From: Akkermansia muciniphila
Lineage (GTDB): Bacteria > Verrucomicrobiota > Verrucomicrobiia > Verrucomicrobiales > Akkermansiaceae
Length of the DNA stretch: 64,000 bases
Reading direction: 5' to 3'
NCBI GenBank assembly: GCA_945890645.1
Contig: CAMDCV010000019.1
Span: 1-64,000, forward strand
The notes beneath the pieces were generated by a model, which was given only the letters and a program-made list of their open reading frames with translations, searched no databases and was not told where the DNA came from. Below are positions 53,560-63,127 of this stretch, piece by piece (position 1 is the stretch's first letter; every line of letters begins with the position of its first letter). Both the position numbers and the translations under genes were made by a program.

Positions 53560-54522
53560 ATGCTTCACGAGCCCATATTAGAAACCCGAGTCTTCGCTCC
53601 TGCCACCGTGGCCAATGTTGCGTGTGGTTACGACGTCTTGGGCTTTGCCATCGACGCCCCTGGCGACGAGGTCGTCGTCCGTCATTCAAACAAACCGGGA
53701 CTGCGTATCACCACAATTACCGGTGATCACGGCAAGCTTCCGAAAGATCCGGAAAAAAACACGGCAGGTGTCGCGGCTCTCGATTTCTTGCGCCACCTTG
53801 GCATGCTCGACCGTGGCATTGAGATGGAAATTCACAAAAAAATGCCCTTCGGTTCGGGCTTAGGCTCTTCTGCTGCCTCGGCTGTCGCAGGAGTTTATGC
53901 GGTTAATCGCTTAATCGGTGAGCCACTGACGAAAAAACAACTACTGCCCTTCGCAATGGCAGGCGAGGCCAGCGCCGATGGTGCCTGGCATGCGGACAAC
54001 GTCGCGCCGTGTTTGCTCGGTGGCATCGTCTTTATCCGTTCCAACGAAGAGCTCGACATCGCACAAATCCCGGTGCCGAAAAATCTTTGGGCCGCCGTGG
54101 TGCATCCGGACATCGAGATCCTCACCAAAGTCGCGCGCGAAATTTTGCCGCAAGAAATCCCACTCGCGAATGCTACGCAGCAGATTGGCAACCTCGGTGG
54201 TTTGCTCTGCGGATTGATCCAAGAAGATTACGGTCTCATCTCGCGCTCGATCCACGACGTCATCGCCGAGCCACGACGCCAGAAGTTGATCCCTGATTTT
54301 TACAAAGCGAAACGCGCCGCGCTGTCCGCTGGGGCACTGGGCTTCTCCATCTCCGGCGCGGGTCCTTCCGTCTTTGCCTTGTGCGAGGGCGAAGAAAGCG
54401 CGCGCAAAGTCGGCGAGGCGGTATCAAAAGTGTTTTCCGACGTTCCTCTCTCAAATCAAATCCATGTTTCGCAGATCAACCCGCGCGGCGTCCATGTGAT
54501 CGACGAAAAAATCAACGCCTGA
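53560..54522 (+). CDS. thrB: Homoserine kinase
   Basis: 320 residues, normal length. ETRVFAPATVANVACGYDVL at the start, the GHMP ATP-binding loop MPFGSGLGSSAASAVAG (about 91-107) and the C-terminal ISGAGPSVFALCEG fit ThrB. It phosphorylates homoserine for threonine synthesis. The thrC gene follows after 6 nt, so both are co-expressed. Confidence 0.95.
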   Translation: MLHEPILETRVFAPATVANVACGYDVLGFAIDAPGDEVVVRHSNKPGLRITTITGDHGKLPKDPEKNTAGVAALDFLRHLGMLDRGIEMEIHKKMPFGSGLGSSAASAVAGVYAVNRLIGEPLTKKQLLPFAMAGEASADGAWHADNVAPCLLGGIVFIRSNEELDIAQIPVPKNLWAAVVHPDIEILTKVAREILPQEIPLANATQQIGNLGGLLCGLIQEDYGLISRSIHDVIAEPRRQKLIPDFYKAKRAALSAGALGFSISGAGPSVFALCEGEESARKVGEAVSKVFSDVPLSNQIHVSQINPRGVHVIDEKINA

Positions 54523-54528
54523 TCTGCT

Positions 54529-55842
54529 GTGTGGTACCATTCGACCCAACAACCTGATCAACAAGTCCCGCTGAAGGAAGCGATCCTGCGTTCCTTGCCG
54601 GCCGACAATGGTCTCTACATGCCGCAAGAAATCCGTCCGCTCGGTGACGACTTCTGGCATCGTTGGCGCGACATGAGTTTCGCGGAGATCGGCTATCACA
54701 TCGCTCATTCGTTTTTCGGCGATGATGTTCCCGAGGAGGAATTACGACGTATCGTCGATGGCACTCTCAATTTCGACGCGCCGCTCATCCAGCTCGCGCC
54801 CGGCGATTTGGTGTTGGAACTTTTTCACGGTCCCACGCTGGCGTTCAAGGACTTCGGCGCACGCTTCATGGCTCGTCTCATGGCATGGCTCACGCGCGAG
54901 GATGACGAGGAACTTACGGTGCTAGTGGCCACCTCGGGCGACACCGGTGGCGCGGTGGCTTCTGCCTTTTATCAAGTTCCGGGCACCCGCGTGATCATTC
55001 TTTTCCCCAAAGGAAAAGTCTCACCGCTCCAAGAAAAGCAACTCACTACTCTCGGCCACAACATCACTGCTATCGAGATCGATGGCACCTTCGATGACTG
55101 CCAGCGTCTGGTGAAATCTGCTTTCCACGATGCGGAACTTTCGCAAAAATTCAATCTCACCTCTGCCAACTCAATCAACCTCTCACGCCTCGTGCCACAG
55201 AGCTTCTACTATTTCCATAGTAGCCGCATGCTGCCCGATGGCATAGAGCCCGCCTTTGTGGTGCCCTCCGGAAATTTCGGCAACCTCACCGCTGGCCTGC
55301 TCGCCCAGAAGCTCGGGCTGCGCGTGAAAAAATGGATCGCCGCCACCAATCGCAACGACGTTGTTCCTGCCTATCTCCGCAGCGGCCAGTATCAACCGCG
55401 CCCGAGCATCGCCACGCTCTCGAATGCGATGGATGTCGGTGCGCCATCGAACTTTGTGCGTATGCAGTATTTGTTCGGCGATGACTGCCAGCGCATGGCC
55501 GCGCAGATTGAGGGCTATGCCTTTGATGACGATCAAACCCGCGCCGCGATCCGCGAAGTGAAATCACTGTATCAATACGACATCGATCCTCATGGTGCCG
55601 TCGGTTGGTTAGCCGCAAGAAAATGGCGTGCCAACAATCCCGGCACACCGACGATTGTGTTAGAAACCGCCCACCCCGCAAAGTTCCTTGAAGTCATGGA
55701 AGCAGAGCTTGGCACTGGCAGCATCGAAATTCCCGAACGCCTCGCTTGCTTAGCAGATCTCCCGAGCCAAGCGCACAAGCTCGGCAAAGATGAGGCATCG
55801 TTTCATGCTTGGCTGGGAGCGCTGACGTCCTCGTCGGCATAG
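54529..55842 (+). CDS. thrC: Threonine synthase
   Basis: 437 residues from a GTG start at 54529, just after the thrB stop. LELFHGPTLAFKDFGARFMA holds the PLP-binding Lys; TSGDTGGAVASAFYQV and PSGNFGNLTAGLLA are phosphate-binding loops. It turns O-phosphohomoserine into threonine. Its last ten residues (LGALTSSSA and the stop context) are encoded within a REP hairpin at 55813-55838, so the C-terminus has been altered by that element. Confidence 0.95.
   Translation: MWYHSTQQPDQQVPLKEAILRSLPADNGLYMPQEIRPLGDDFWHRWRDMSFAEIGYHIAHSFFGDDVPEEELRRIVDGTLNFDAPLIQLAPGDLVLELFHGPTLAFKDFGARFMARLMAWLTREDDEELTVLVATSGDTGGAVASAFYQVPGTRVIILFPKGKVSPLQEKQLTTLGHNITAIEIDGTFDDCQRLVKSAFHDAELSQKFNLTSANSINLSRLVPQSFYYFHSSRMLPDGIEPAFVVPSGNFGNLTAGLLAQKLGLRVKKWIAATNRNDVVPAYLRSGQYQPRPSIATLSNAMDVGAPSNFVRMQYLFGDDCQRMAAQIEGYAFDDDQTRAAIREVKSLYQYDIDPHGAVGWLAARKWRANNPGTPTIVLETAHPAKFLEVMEAELGTGSIEIPERLACLADLPSQAHKLGKDEASFHAWLGALTSSSA
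55813..55838 (+). repeat. REP hairpin forming the end of thrC
   Basis: The foot CTGGGAGC (55813-55820) is followed by GCTGACGTCCTCGTCGGC (55821-55838), a 7-bp stem with a four-base loop and one mismatch. It equals the element at 56582-56607 read on the other strand at 25 of 26 positions. It supplies the last codons of thrC and lies 24 nt before the RAYT start. Confidence 0.9.
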
Positions 55843-55861
55843 CAAAGAATCTCGCCATGTC

Positions 55862-56632
55862 ATGAGTGACAAAAGTAACATCCCCCCAAGTCCCGCTGAC
55901 ATGCCACAAAATACCGCCAGTGATAACATGGGCGACCCAGGGGCTATCTCTTTCAGAAAGCGTGAATGGTATTCGCGCGGCTACCTGCCTCATCGAGATC
56001 GTATCCATCTCTTACAATCAATTACGTTTCGCTTGGCTGATAGCATGCCTCAAGAACTGCTGGAACAATTAGAAAAGGAACTACAAGAAATTCCCAAAAA
56101 TCGCAAAGACTTGGAAAAACGCAAACGCATGGAACAGTGGCTAGACGCTGGCATGGGCTGCTGCGCTTTGAAGCACGCGGAAGTTGCTGAGTATCTCGAA
56201 AGCACTTTGTTACACTTTGATGGGGTTCGTTACCGTATTCTTGCTTGGGTAATTATGCCGAATCATGTACATACCTTAATCAATCCGTTAGTGCCTATGG
56301 CGAAGATCATTCAAGGATGGAAATCCTTTAGTGCTCGATGGATGTTAGAAAACAACCAACGGCTCCATCTAAAAATACCCAATCCGAATCAAGTATGGAT
56401 GCGCGAATATTGGGATCGATTCATACGAGATGACAACCATCACAAAGCTGTAGTTGATTATATACACAATAATCCCGTGAAAGCAGGGCTCTGTAACGAT
56501 GCCATAGACTGGCCGTGGTCGAGTGCTGCTGGGCCTAAAGCTGGGAACGCTGACGCCCGCGTCGGCATGTCTTCAAATACAGCCGACGAGGACGTCGGCG
56601 CTCCCAGAGTCACGGCTCCCCGACGCCCGTGA
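55862..56632 (+). CDS. REP-associated tyrosine transposase (RAYT, Y1_Tnp/IS200-like)
   Basis: 256 residues. MPNHVHTLI gives the HUH metal site (His135 and His137), and KAVVDYIHNNPVKAGL the catalytic Tyr200, both typical of RAYTs, single-copy relatives of IS200/IS605 transposases. The N-terminal half has ITFRLADSMP and the basic helix ELQEIPKNRKDLEKRKRME. It cuts and joins single-stranded REP hairpins. Its ends are framed by copies of one REP (55813, 56541, 56582), and its last 30 codons run through them. The C-terminus overlaps the convergent DUF2891 gene by 23 bp. Confidence 0.93.
   Translation: MSDKSNIPPSPADMPQNTASDNMGDPGAISFRKREWYSRGYLPHRDRIHLLQSITFRLADSMPQELLEQLEKELQEIPKNRKDLEKRKRMEQWLDAGMGCCALKHAEVAEYLESTLLHFDGVRYRILAWVIMPNHVHTLINPLVPMAKIIQGWKSFSARWMLENNQRLHLKIPNPNQVWMREYWDRFIRDDNHHKAVVDYIHNNPVKAGLCNDAIDWPWSSAAGPKAGNADARVGMSSNTADEDVGAPRVTAPRRP
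56541..56607. repeat. Pair of inverted REP hairpins at the 3' end of the RAYT gene
   Basis: A plus-oriented REP (foot CTGGGAAC, hairpin GCTGACGCCCGCGTCGGC; 56541-56566) and a minus-oriented one (56582-56607, identical to the copy in the CrtI-like gene) lie 15 nt apart, a BIME-type arrangement. Both are within the RAYT reading frame. Together with the upstream copy they bracket the transposase, as is usual for RAYT/REP families. Confidence 0.9.
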
Positions 56633-57701
56633 GCAAATACACCGCGAATGATGCTAGCCAATGCTCGCCTTCGTAGTGACCGCTGGTGACGTGCATAAAA
56701 CCGGCTTCGGTGTGGGCTGTGGCACTTTTTAACAAAATCGCTTTACGCGGGTCGTCATCCGGCAAACACGATGAGACGCCATTCATCGTCCACGCACGGG
56801 TGAGATTCAATCCGGCGAGGTGGATGAGATGTCCATCGCTCGGATCGCTCACGAGCGCGGGCGTGAGAAGGTTTCCAAGTTGCCCTTTCGTTAGGTCAGG
56901 AAAGTAGGCTTGCAGCCACGTCGAGAATTCCTCGCGCGACAACACCCGACGCATCAGATCAGCGGCATTCAGGGCAGGAGAGAAAAAGTCATTGCCAGAT
57001 GGCTCATAGCGCACGGGATAATTCACATCCTTGCCATAAAACGCGCGCGCTTTTTCGCGGATCAATGTCATGAGCGCTTCATCTTTCGTGAGAACCGCCC
57101 AATCAAAAAATTGTGACATAGGAAAGGCAGTCTCCGGATGAAAGCCACAACGCACCGGCCAATCGAGCTTTGGTAAATAGCTTTTGAACGACGTCACCAA
57201 CTGCGTTTCCAGCGGCAGCAAATACTCCGCCCAACGCCGTGCATCGACATCGTCCCAAGTGCGCAGCTCGATGCCCAATCGCATAACCCACGCCCAGCCA
57301 TACAGACGTTCGAAGCTGCGGTTTTCCTTCGTCGAAAAAAATGCGGCCTCTGCTGCGAGCGCGGACTGCGTGAAACGTTTAGCGAGAATCCCGCGCACTT
57401 CCTTGGCCCATGCCGCCTCAGGATACAATCGCAGCAAACGCACCAGCATCCAATGACCATGCACCGACGAATGCCAATCGAAGTGACCATAAAACACCGG
57501 ATGATTTTCACGCGGCGCTTTGATGTCATTCGCATCCGCAAGCACCACACCCGGTTTGTACGGATACTCACGATCAATCCCTGCCAAAGCCATCTTCACG
57601 AAAGTTGCTGCTTGCTCCGGTTTCATAGTAGCATTTTCCGCCATCGTCATCGACGTGGCAAGTGCTATCCAAGACAGGAATGTTAACAAGAAGGATTTCA
57701 T
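56610..57701 (-). CDS. Secreted DUF2891 protein
   Basis: 363 residues; signal peptide MKSFLLTFLSWIALATSMTMA. HPVFYGHFDWHSSVHGHWML near residue 68, FERLYGWAWVMRLGIEL, GFHPETAFPMSQFFDW and SGNDFFSPALNAADLMRR are the DUF2891 motifs. Probably an (alpha/alpha) toroid with conserved His and Glu, so a glycan or peptide enzyme is possible, but no function is proven. Its end overlaps the RAYT gene by 23 bp. Diverges from the aldo/keto reductase gene over 105 bp. Confidence 0.9.
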   Translation of the reverse strand: MKSFLLTFLSWIALATSMTMAENATMKPEQAATFVKMALAGIDREYPYKPGVVLADANDIKAPRENHPVFYGHFDWHSSVHGHWMLVRLLRLYPEAAWAKEVRGILAKRFTQSALAAEAAFFSTKENRSFERLYGWAWVMRLGIELRTWDDVDARRWAEYLLPLETQLVTSFKSYLPKLDWPVRCGFHPETAFPMSQFFDWAVLTKDEALMTLIREKARAFYGKDVNYPVRYEPSGNDFFSPALNAADLMRRVLSREEFSTWLQAYFPDLTKGQLGNLLTPALVSDPSDGHLIHLAGLNLTRAWTMNGVSSCLPDDDPRKAILLKSATAHTEAGFMHVTSGHYEGEHWLASFAVYLLTGVGEP

Positions 57702-57806
57702 AATGAAGCAGCCTCTCTGGTGGTCAGTGAGGGTGCAATCTTATTCTCTGCGCATGATGCACACTTCCTCCTTGTCGAATGACGTTTCCTGACAAACCAT
57801 CCGTGC

Positions 57807-58790
57807 ATGATCGCACATCGTCGTTGTGGCTGTTCGGGGGTTTTGTTACCGGAAATTTCGCTGGGCCTTTGGCATAATTTTGGGGATGTCGATGATCCGT
57901 CGGAAGCGCGGAACATGATTATGCATGCGTTTGATCAAGGCATCACGCACTTCGATCTTGCGAACAACTACGGACCACCGCCTGGGTCGGCGGAGAAAAA
58001 TTTTGGCACGATTCTGCGATCGGACCTTCTGGCGCATAGGGATGAGTTATTTATCTCGACGAAAGCGGGGCACGCGATGTGGCCTGGTCCGCATGGTGAA
58101 TGGGGCTCGCGCAAGCATGTGCTGGCGTCGTTGGACCAATCGCTGCAGCGTCTGCGTCTGCCTTATGTGGATGTGTTTTATTCGCATCGGCCCGATCCAC
58201 ACACGCCCTTGGAGGAAACAATGTCGGCATTAATCACGGCGGTGCAATCGGGTCGTGCTTTGTATGTGGGACTCTCGAAATATCCGCTGACTATGTTACA
58301 GGAAGCGGTCAGCATTTTGCGAGCAAGTGGTGTACGGCCACTTCTTTATCAACCGCCGTATTCGATTCTCAACCGCTGGCCCGAGGCCGAGGGCATTCAT
58401 GCATGGCTCGAACAAGAAGGCATTGGCTCGATTGTATTTAGTCCGCTGGCGCAAGGGATGTTGACACCGAAGTACCTCAATGGAATTCCTGCGGGATCGC
58501 GCGCGGCACGGGAAGATGGATTTTTGCAAGAGTCACAAGTGATCGCTCAACAGGAAAAACTCCGCGCTTTAAGTGCAGTAGCTGAGACACTCGGACTGCC
58601 GCTGCATCACATGGCATTGCGCTGGGCACTGCAACAGCAGGGAGTTACGTCATTGATCGTGGGAGCGCGGAATGTTGCGCAGTTGGATGACAATCTCGCT
58701 GCCTTGCAAGTGCCGGAGTTACCGATCGAGGCATTGCAGGCGATTGATCGTGTCGCGCCTGCCGTGCGTAAGGAGCATGCGGAGGGTTGA
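57807..58790 (+). CDS. Aldo/keto reductase, YghZ-like
   Basis: 327 residues. CGCSGVLLPEISLGLWHNFG, FDLANNYGPPPGSAEKNFG with the catalytic Tyr, and ISTKAGHAMWPGP with the Lys match L-glyceraldehyde-3-phosphate reductase/YghZ-type enzymes, NADPH-dependent. It reduces aldehydes in the cytoplasm. Followed by deoC in the opposite direction (6 nt between stops). Confidence 0.92.
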   Translation: MIAHRRCGCSGVLLPEISLGLWHNFGDVDDPSEARNMIMHAFDQGITHFDLANNYGPPPGSAEKNFGTILRSDLLAHRDELFISTKAGHAMWPGPHGEWGSRKHVLASLDQSLQRLRLPYVDVFYSHRPDPHTPLEETMSALITAVQSGRALYVGLSKYPLTMLQEAVSILRASGVRPLLYQPPYSILNRWPEAEGIHAWLEQEGIGSIVFSPLAQGMLTPKYLNGIPAGSRAAREDGFLQESQVIAQQEKLRALSAVAETLGLPLHHMALRWALQQQGVTSLIVGARNVAQLDDNLAALQVPELPIEALQAIDRVAPAVRKEHAEG

Positions 58791-58796
58791 TTTTTG

Positions 58797-59732
58797 TTAA
58801 TAAGAACCACTCGCTTCGCTGAAACGATACCCAGCTTGGTAGCGACCGGTTTGTTCTTTGGCGAGTTGTCGCACGAGGTCATTCAACAACGCTGAGGCAC
58901 CGAATCGATAACGTGAAGAATGCAGCCAGGCATCACCGAGTGTTTCTTTTACAGCGATGAGAAATTGGATTGCCTGCTTTGCAGTGCGGATGCCGCCGGC
59001 GGGTTTCATCGCGATTTCTACGCCCGTAGCAAGGTAGTGATCGCGGATCGATTCAAGCATGACTTGGTTGTTTCCAAGAGTGGCATTGGCAGATGTTTTG
59101 CCCGTGCTGGTTTTGATAAAGTCGCCAGGACGCAACACACGCATCGCAAGAAACGAAGCAGCTCGTATGTTATCGTAGGTCTCTAACTCACTGGTTTCAA
59201 AAATCACCTTAAGCGTGGCATCCCCGCAGGCCTCGCGCACGGCGACGATCTCATCCTGCACACGTGTGAGTTCACCGCACAGAAAAGCTCCCCGCGCAAT
59301 GACCATGTCGATCTCATCGGCACCATCGGCGACGGCGGAACGCACTTCAGCGAGGCGGGTTTTCAGTGGAGCCTGGCCCGAGGGAAAGGCGGTAGCAACT
59401 GAGGCAATTTTCACTGCTGTGCCTTGTAATTCCTGATAGGCCGCGCGCACCATCGCTGGATAGACGCAGACGGCTGCAGTCGATGGCACGGAAAATTCAT
59501 CGGCGGGATGCAGTGCTTTTTGGCAGAGTGAACGGACTTTACCTGGTGTGTCCTTACCCTCAAGAGTGGTGAGATCCACCATAGTCACGGCTAACTTCAG
59601 TGCGAAAACTTTCGCATCCTTCTTAATACTGCGAGTCGCGTATTTCGCCACTCGCTCTTCTACACCCACAGCATCAACGGGACCTACTTCATGTATGAGT
59701 TGGCGCAGTGGCAAAGAACGGTCGCTAGGCAT
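58797..59732 (-). CDS. deoC: Deoxyribose-phosphate aldolase
   Basis: 311 residues from ATG 59732 (MPSDRSLPLRQL); longer starts lack support. DFIKTSTGKTSANATL carries the Schiff-base Lys and EIAMKPAGGIRTAKQAIQF the second active-site Lys. It cleaves 2-deoxyribose-5-phosphate to glyceraldehyde-3-phosphate and acetaldehyde. The N-terminal ~70 residues exceed the short bacterial form and suit the longer eukaryote-like type. Diverges from the membrane protein gene. Confidence 0.93.
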   Translation of the reverse strand: MPSDRSLPLRQLIHEVGPVDAVGVEERVAKYATRSIKKDAKVFALKLAVTMVDLTTLEGKDTPGKVRSLCQKALHPADEFSVPSTAAVCVYPAMVRAAYQELQGTAVKIASVATAFPSGQAPLKTRLAEVRSAVADGADEIDMVIARGAFLCGELTRVQDEIVAVREACGDATLKVIFETSELETYDNIRAASFLAMRVLRPGDFIKTSTGKTSANATLGNNQVMLESIRDHYLATGVEIAMKPAGGIRTAKQAIQFLIAVKETLGDAWLHSSRYRFGASALLNDLVRQLAKEQTGRYQAGYRFSEASGSY

Positions 59733-59826
59733 GATGAAACCATGATTGATTCTCTGTTTGCTGCCAAGCGTGAAAACGACAAAGGGAATTTTTACAAGAT
59801 CGCACTTGCGCAGCGACCTATTGTCG

Positions 59827-60705
59827 ATGAATATTTTTTTGTTGAGCGCTGATTCCCCGCTATCCCCGTCGATACCACGCATTCCTTGGTGGATGTATCC
59901 GAATGTACTCAGTCTCGATGCACCGATTGTAGCGATTGTATGGCTTTATGTTTTTGCGAAAACATGGGATGTGAATTATGTCGAGCCATTGCTTCCTTGG
60001 GTGCTTGGTTTATTTGTGTGGATCGTCTATGCGACGGATCGATTGCTCGATTGCAAACTAAAACCAGATACGAGTTTCCCTCTTCGGCACCAGTTTCATC
60101 AAAATCATGCGAAGAAATTTATTATAGCCATCATAGTTGCATCGATTGTCACGATCGTCCTTTCCCTTAATTTTTTGCAATGGAGTATCGTACAAGCAGC
60201 GATGCTACCTCTGGCGGCAACAATAGGATTTTTTGTTCTCTCCTTTTTTACCTCGTCACAGCAGCGTGTTTCGTATTCAAAAAACCTTCTTGCCGGCTAC
60301 GCCTTCGCTTGGGGGATAGGCGCGGGGCTGGTCGGGCTACTCGGTTTGTCGATGATCAGTAACTGGATGCGCCTGTTGTCTGCGGAGATGATGGTGTTTG
60401 GATTGCTGTGCATGATCAATATTACCGCCGTCGATTTGTGGATCAAAGGCAGTGATGAACTCGATGAAGAAGCGGATGAGTGGGTGCTCACGATGCCCTT
60501 GATGGCGCTGGCATTCTTTAGCATCCTTCTCATGCGTGCCTCCGACAAAGAACAAACCGCCCCGTTTTACATCAGCATCTTGATTGCTGCAGCCTTAATG
60601 TATGTCATCAATCGTATGCGCCGACAATTATCAGCTAATTTGCTTCGTATGAGCGCGGATTTGATTCTGCTCGTGGCGGCACTCTTTTATTTTCTGATTC
60701 TCTGA
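59827..60705 (+). CDS. Multipass membrane protein, UbiA-like
   Basis: 292 residues from ATG 59827 (MNIFLLSADSPLSP). About eight membrane helices. VYATDRLLDCKLKPD resembles the first Asp-rich motif of UbiA prenyltransferases, and YSKNLLAGYAFAWGIGAGLV a second conserved helix; the usual N-x-x-x-D is not intact, so activity as a prenyltransferase is uncertain. 11 nt before the next gene in frame of transcription. Confidence 0.6.
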   Translation: MNIFLLSADSPLSPSIPRIPWWMYPNVLSLDAPIVAIVWLYVFAKTWDVNYVEPLLPWVLGLFVWIVYATDRLLDCKLKPDTSFPLRHQFHQNHAKKFIIAIIVASIVTIVLSLNFLQWSIVQAAMLPLAATIGFFVLSFFTSSQQRVSYSKNLLAGYAFAWGIGAGLVGLLGLSMISNWMRLLSAEMMVFGLLCMINITAVDLWIKGSDELDEEADEWVLTMPLMALAFFSILLMRASDKEQTAPFYISILIAAALMYVINRMRRQLSANLLRMSADLILLVAALFYFLIL

Positions 60706-60746
60706 CCATCTTTCTTGTGATCCTATTTTCTCCACGCAGTCACTGC

Positions 60747-62498
60747 ATGATTCGGGGCTTGTTGATTGGCCTATTCTGCTTTGCTCCCCTTGCTGCGGAG
60801 GTGCGCGTCATATGGCAGACATTGCATGACTATCATACCATCGTCGAACCAGAACACGAAGGTCGCCAAGATCGCCACAAGGTCAACCCGTTCCTTTCCT
60901 ATACAAACATCGGTACTGACTTCGGGTTTGTGGGTCCTGCCGAAAGCCAGATCGGGTGGAAGAGCGGACAGATCGGCGTCACACTGGGGAATGACTCCGA
61001 TGACTGGGCTGGCATGTGGCACTCTCTTTCACGACTCGCTCGCATGCCTGAGGCACGCATGAATTTTGCTGCTTGTTATCCCAGTGCTATCGTGGCGCGC
61101 TTTCAGCCGAAAATTACCGGACTGCGCGCCATCATTCGTGGCAAAGGACAATGGAAAATTGACATCGCAGATGAAAAAAACCGCATACTTTGGTCGCAAA
61201 GCCGCAAGATCCAGCAGGAAAATTATTCGGAAGAAATCTATGATTTGCCAACACAGGAAATCAGTTCGGCAAAAATCCTTACATGGATCGCTGAGCCTGG
61301 CGCCGATCTTGATATCGATCGAATAGAACTGCGCATCGAAACACCCGATGTCTCATACGATCAGTGGTTATTCCTCGCATCCTACGCCAAGACCTTGACT
61401 TGTTGGTCGCCTACCACAGGGTTGGTGCGCGACCGCGCGCACATTGACGATGGTTCATTTGATTCTGTCCCCTCCACGGGATTATTTTGTTTGGCTACGG
61501 CCGCGGCTGCATCCGAGGGAATCGTGAGTCGAGAATTCGCGATTCATGTGATGCGAAGTGCACACTCGGCTGTGGCACCACTGCGGGGGCCTTATGGTCT
61601 GCTACCCCATTTTGTTCGGCTCAACAAAGAGGGCGCGATGGAGAGACATGCCGGAACCGAGTATTCTACCATCGATACAAGTTTGTTTGATCTTAGTCTG
61701 ATCATTAGCGCGCAGATGCTGAAGCAAGATGATTTTTTGCGTGAACTAATTACTGCAACGAAACAAGTGAAGTTTAAAGAGCTGATCAATGCAGATGGCT
61801 ATGTTTCCCATGGTGTGATGGCCGATGGTAAAACGGTGATTCCTTATCAATGGAAAGATTGGGGGGGAGAAACTGCGCTCGTATTGGTGATGATGCGCCT
61901 CGCCGATGCAACCACGCATGCTGCGATGTCGCAACACACAAGACCACATCAAGGCACCGGCTTCATCGCGGAAATCCAGTCGTTACTTTTCCCTGACTTC
62001 GATTCCGCTCAAGCCGATGCTTTATCGGGAGCGAATTGGCAAAACGTGCGTAAGACATTATTGCGCGATCAAAAAAACTATCTCACTCAACGGTACCCGG
62101 ATGCAACTCTGACCAAATTCGGCGTCTATGGATTATCTGCTGGCGAGCAACGGCGCGGCCAGGGCTATGCCGTAGGCGGCGTCGATATCGAACAACAAAC
62201 ATTGTTGCATCCGCATTACGTTCTCATGGCGGCAGCTATAGAAGACGATCCCGCACAAGTACGCACAACATTACAAGCGATGGAGCAATTACACATCTTC
62301 ACCCCATGGGGTATGGTAGAAAATGTTAATGTGAAAGATGGTGAGACACTGCCGATGCTTGGTTCACTCAACGCATGCTTCGAGGCGCTCGGCGCTTATC
62401 ACTTTCTAAAAAAAGCAACATCCTCATCTAACGAAATTTATGAGGCGTCACGCAGCGTGCCGGAGATCAATCGCGCGATGAAAGTTTTCTATCCATAA
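60747..62498 (+). CDS. Large secreted protein, possible (alpha/alpha)6 glycan enzyme
   Basis: 583 residues from ATG 60747 (MIRGLLIGLFCFAPLAAEV), a signal peptide; a GTG at 60717 is less likely. The N-terminal ~200 residues look like a beta domain; the rest is helical with TEYSTIDTSLFDLSLIISAQ, YVSHGVMADGKTVIPYQWKD and WGGETALVLVMMRLA, the style of glucoamylase-like helical toroids. No exact family assigned. Possibly co-transcribed with the membrane protein before it. Confidence 0.6.
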   Translation: MIRGLLIGLFCFAPLAAEVRVIWQTLHDYHTIVEPEHEGRQDRHKVNPFLSYTNIGTDFGFVGPAESQIGWKSGQIGVTLGNDSDDWAGMWHSLSRLARMPEARMNFAACYPSAIVARFQPKITGLRAIIRGKGQWKIDIADEKNRILWSQSRKIQQENYSEEIYDLPTQEISSAKILTWIAEPGADLDIDRIELRIETPDVSYDQWLFLASYAKTLTCWSPTTGLVRDRAHIDDGSFDSVPSTGLFCLATAAAASEGIVSREFAIHVMRSAHSAVAPLRGPYGLLPHFVRLNKEGAMERHAGTEYSTIDTSLFDLSLIISAQMLKQDDFLRELITATKQVKFKELINADGYVSHGVMADGKTVIPYQWKDWGGETALVLVMMRLADATTHAAMSQHTRPHQGTGFIAEIQSLLFPDFDSAQADALSGANWQNVRKTLLRDQKNYLTQRYPDATLTKFGVYGLSAGEQRRGQGYAVGGVDIEQQTLLHPHYVLMAAAIEDDPAQVRTTLQAMEQLHIFTPWGMVENVNVKDGETLPMLGSLNACFEALGAYHFLKKATSSSNEIYEASRSVPEINRAMKVFYP

Positions 62499-62860
62499 AT
62501 TTTGCATCGCACATCGTCGCAAAAAATTATCGTTAAAAATATTTTAACGAATTCCTAGAATTCTAGTACTTTGATGTTGACTTGAATCAAAAGTTTGCGT
62601 AAGTGTGATTCATCGCTGGCACGCAATTTGATTATGCACTCGGTTCACAACCAAAAAAATCAAACACCCAACAAATTTTTCGTTAGAAAAAACGAAGTAT
62701 ATTCGTCGGCGATTGTTGCCAATTTTTTCCGCATGACATTTGATCAACGCGGTTGTTCCGGAGCGGCATACGCACTGTCCGCCGGATCAAAAAGATTTCC
62801 TCTGGTATCAAGTTGCCAGTCGGAAAAACCAACAACATAAACCAACAACACAATACACAT
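62499..62860. promoter_or_regulatory. Region before the histone-like gene, with two palindromes
   Basis: 362 bp without a convincing gene. Perfect inverted repeats lie at 62531-62549 (CGTTAAAA-ATA-TTTTAACG) and 62555-62566 (CTAGAATTCTAG). The first could terminate the upstream gene, although no T run follows. TTGACT at 62577 with TAAGTG 17 nt later is a weak promoter candidate. The region is AT-rich and presumably holds the histone-like gene's promoter. Confidence 0.5.
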
Positions 62861-63052
62861 ATGGCCGCAAAGAAAGCCGCAAAGAAAGCACCAGCTAAGA
62901 AGGCTCCCGCCAAAAAAGCTGCAGTGAAAAAAGCACCAGCCAAAAAGGCTCCAGCCAAAAAAGCTGCTGTTAAAGCACCAGCTAAAAAAGCCGTTGCTAA
63001 AAAAGCACCAGCTAAAAAGGCTCCAGCCAAAAAAGCTGCGAAGAAGAAGTAA
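62861..63052 (+). CDS. Histone H1-like Lys/Ala-rich DNA-binding protein
   Basis: 63 residues, starting at ATG 62861 inside CACATATGGCC. The protein is almost only Lys, Ala and Pro in repeats such as AAKKAPAKKAPAKK, as in eukaryotic-like H1 C-terminal tails and bacterial Hc1/AlgP-like proteins. It should bind DNA without specificity and may help compact the nucleoid. Such low-complexity repeats vary in length between strains. A terminator follows at 63128. Confidence 0.9.
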   Translation: MAAKKAAKKAPAKKAPAKKAAVKKAPAKKAPAKKAAVKAPAKKAVAKKAPAKKAPAKKAAKKK

Positions 63053-63070
63053 TTCCGTTGTTTCATTCTC

Positions 63071-63111
63071 CCTGCTGCTTGCTGATGCGTTCACCGCATC
63101 GAAGCAGCAGG
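63071..63111. other. Long hairpin after the histone-like gene
   Basis: CCTGCTGCTT (63071-63080) pairs with AAGCAGCAGG (63102-63111) and an inner stem GATGCG pairs with CGCATC. No T run follows. It may stabilise the 3' end of the histone-like mRNA, upstream of the true terminator. Confidence 0.6.
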
Positions 63112-63127
63112 ACAATGATTCGCCACA

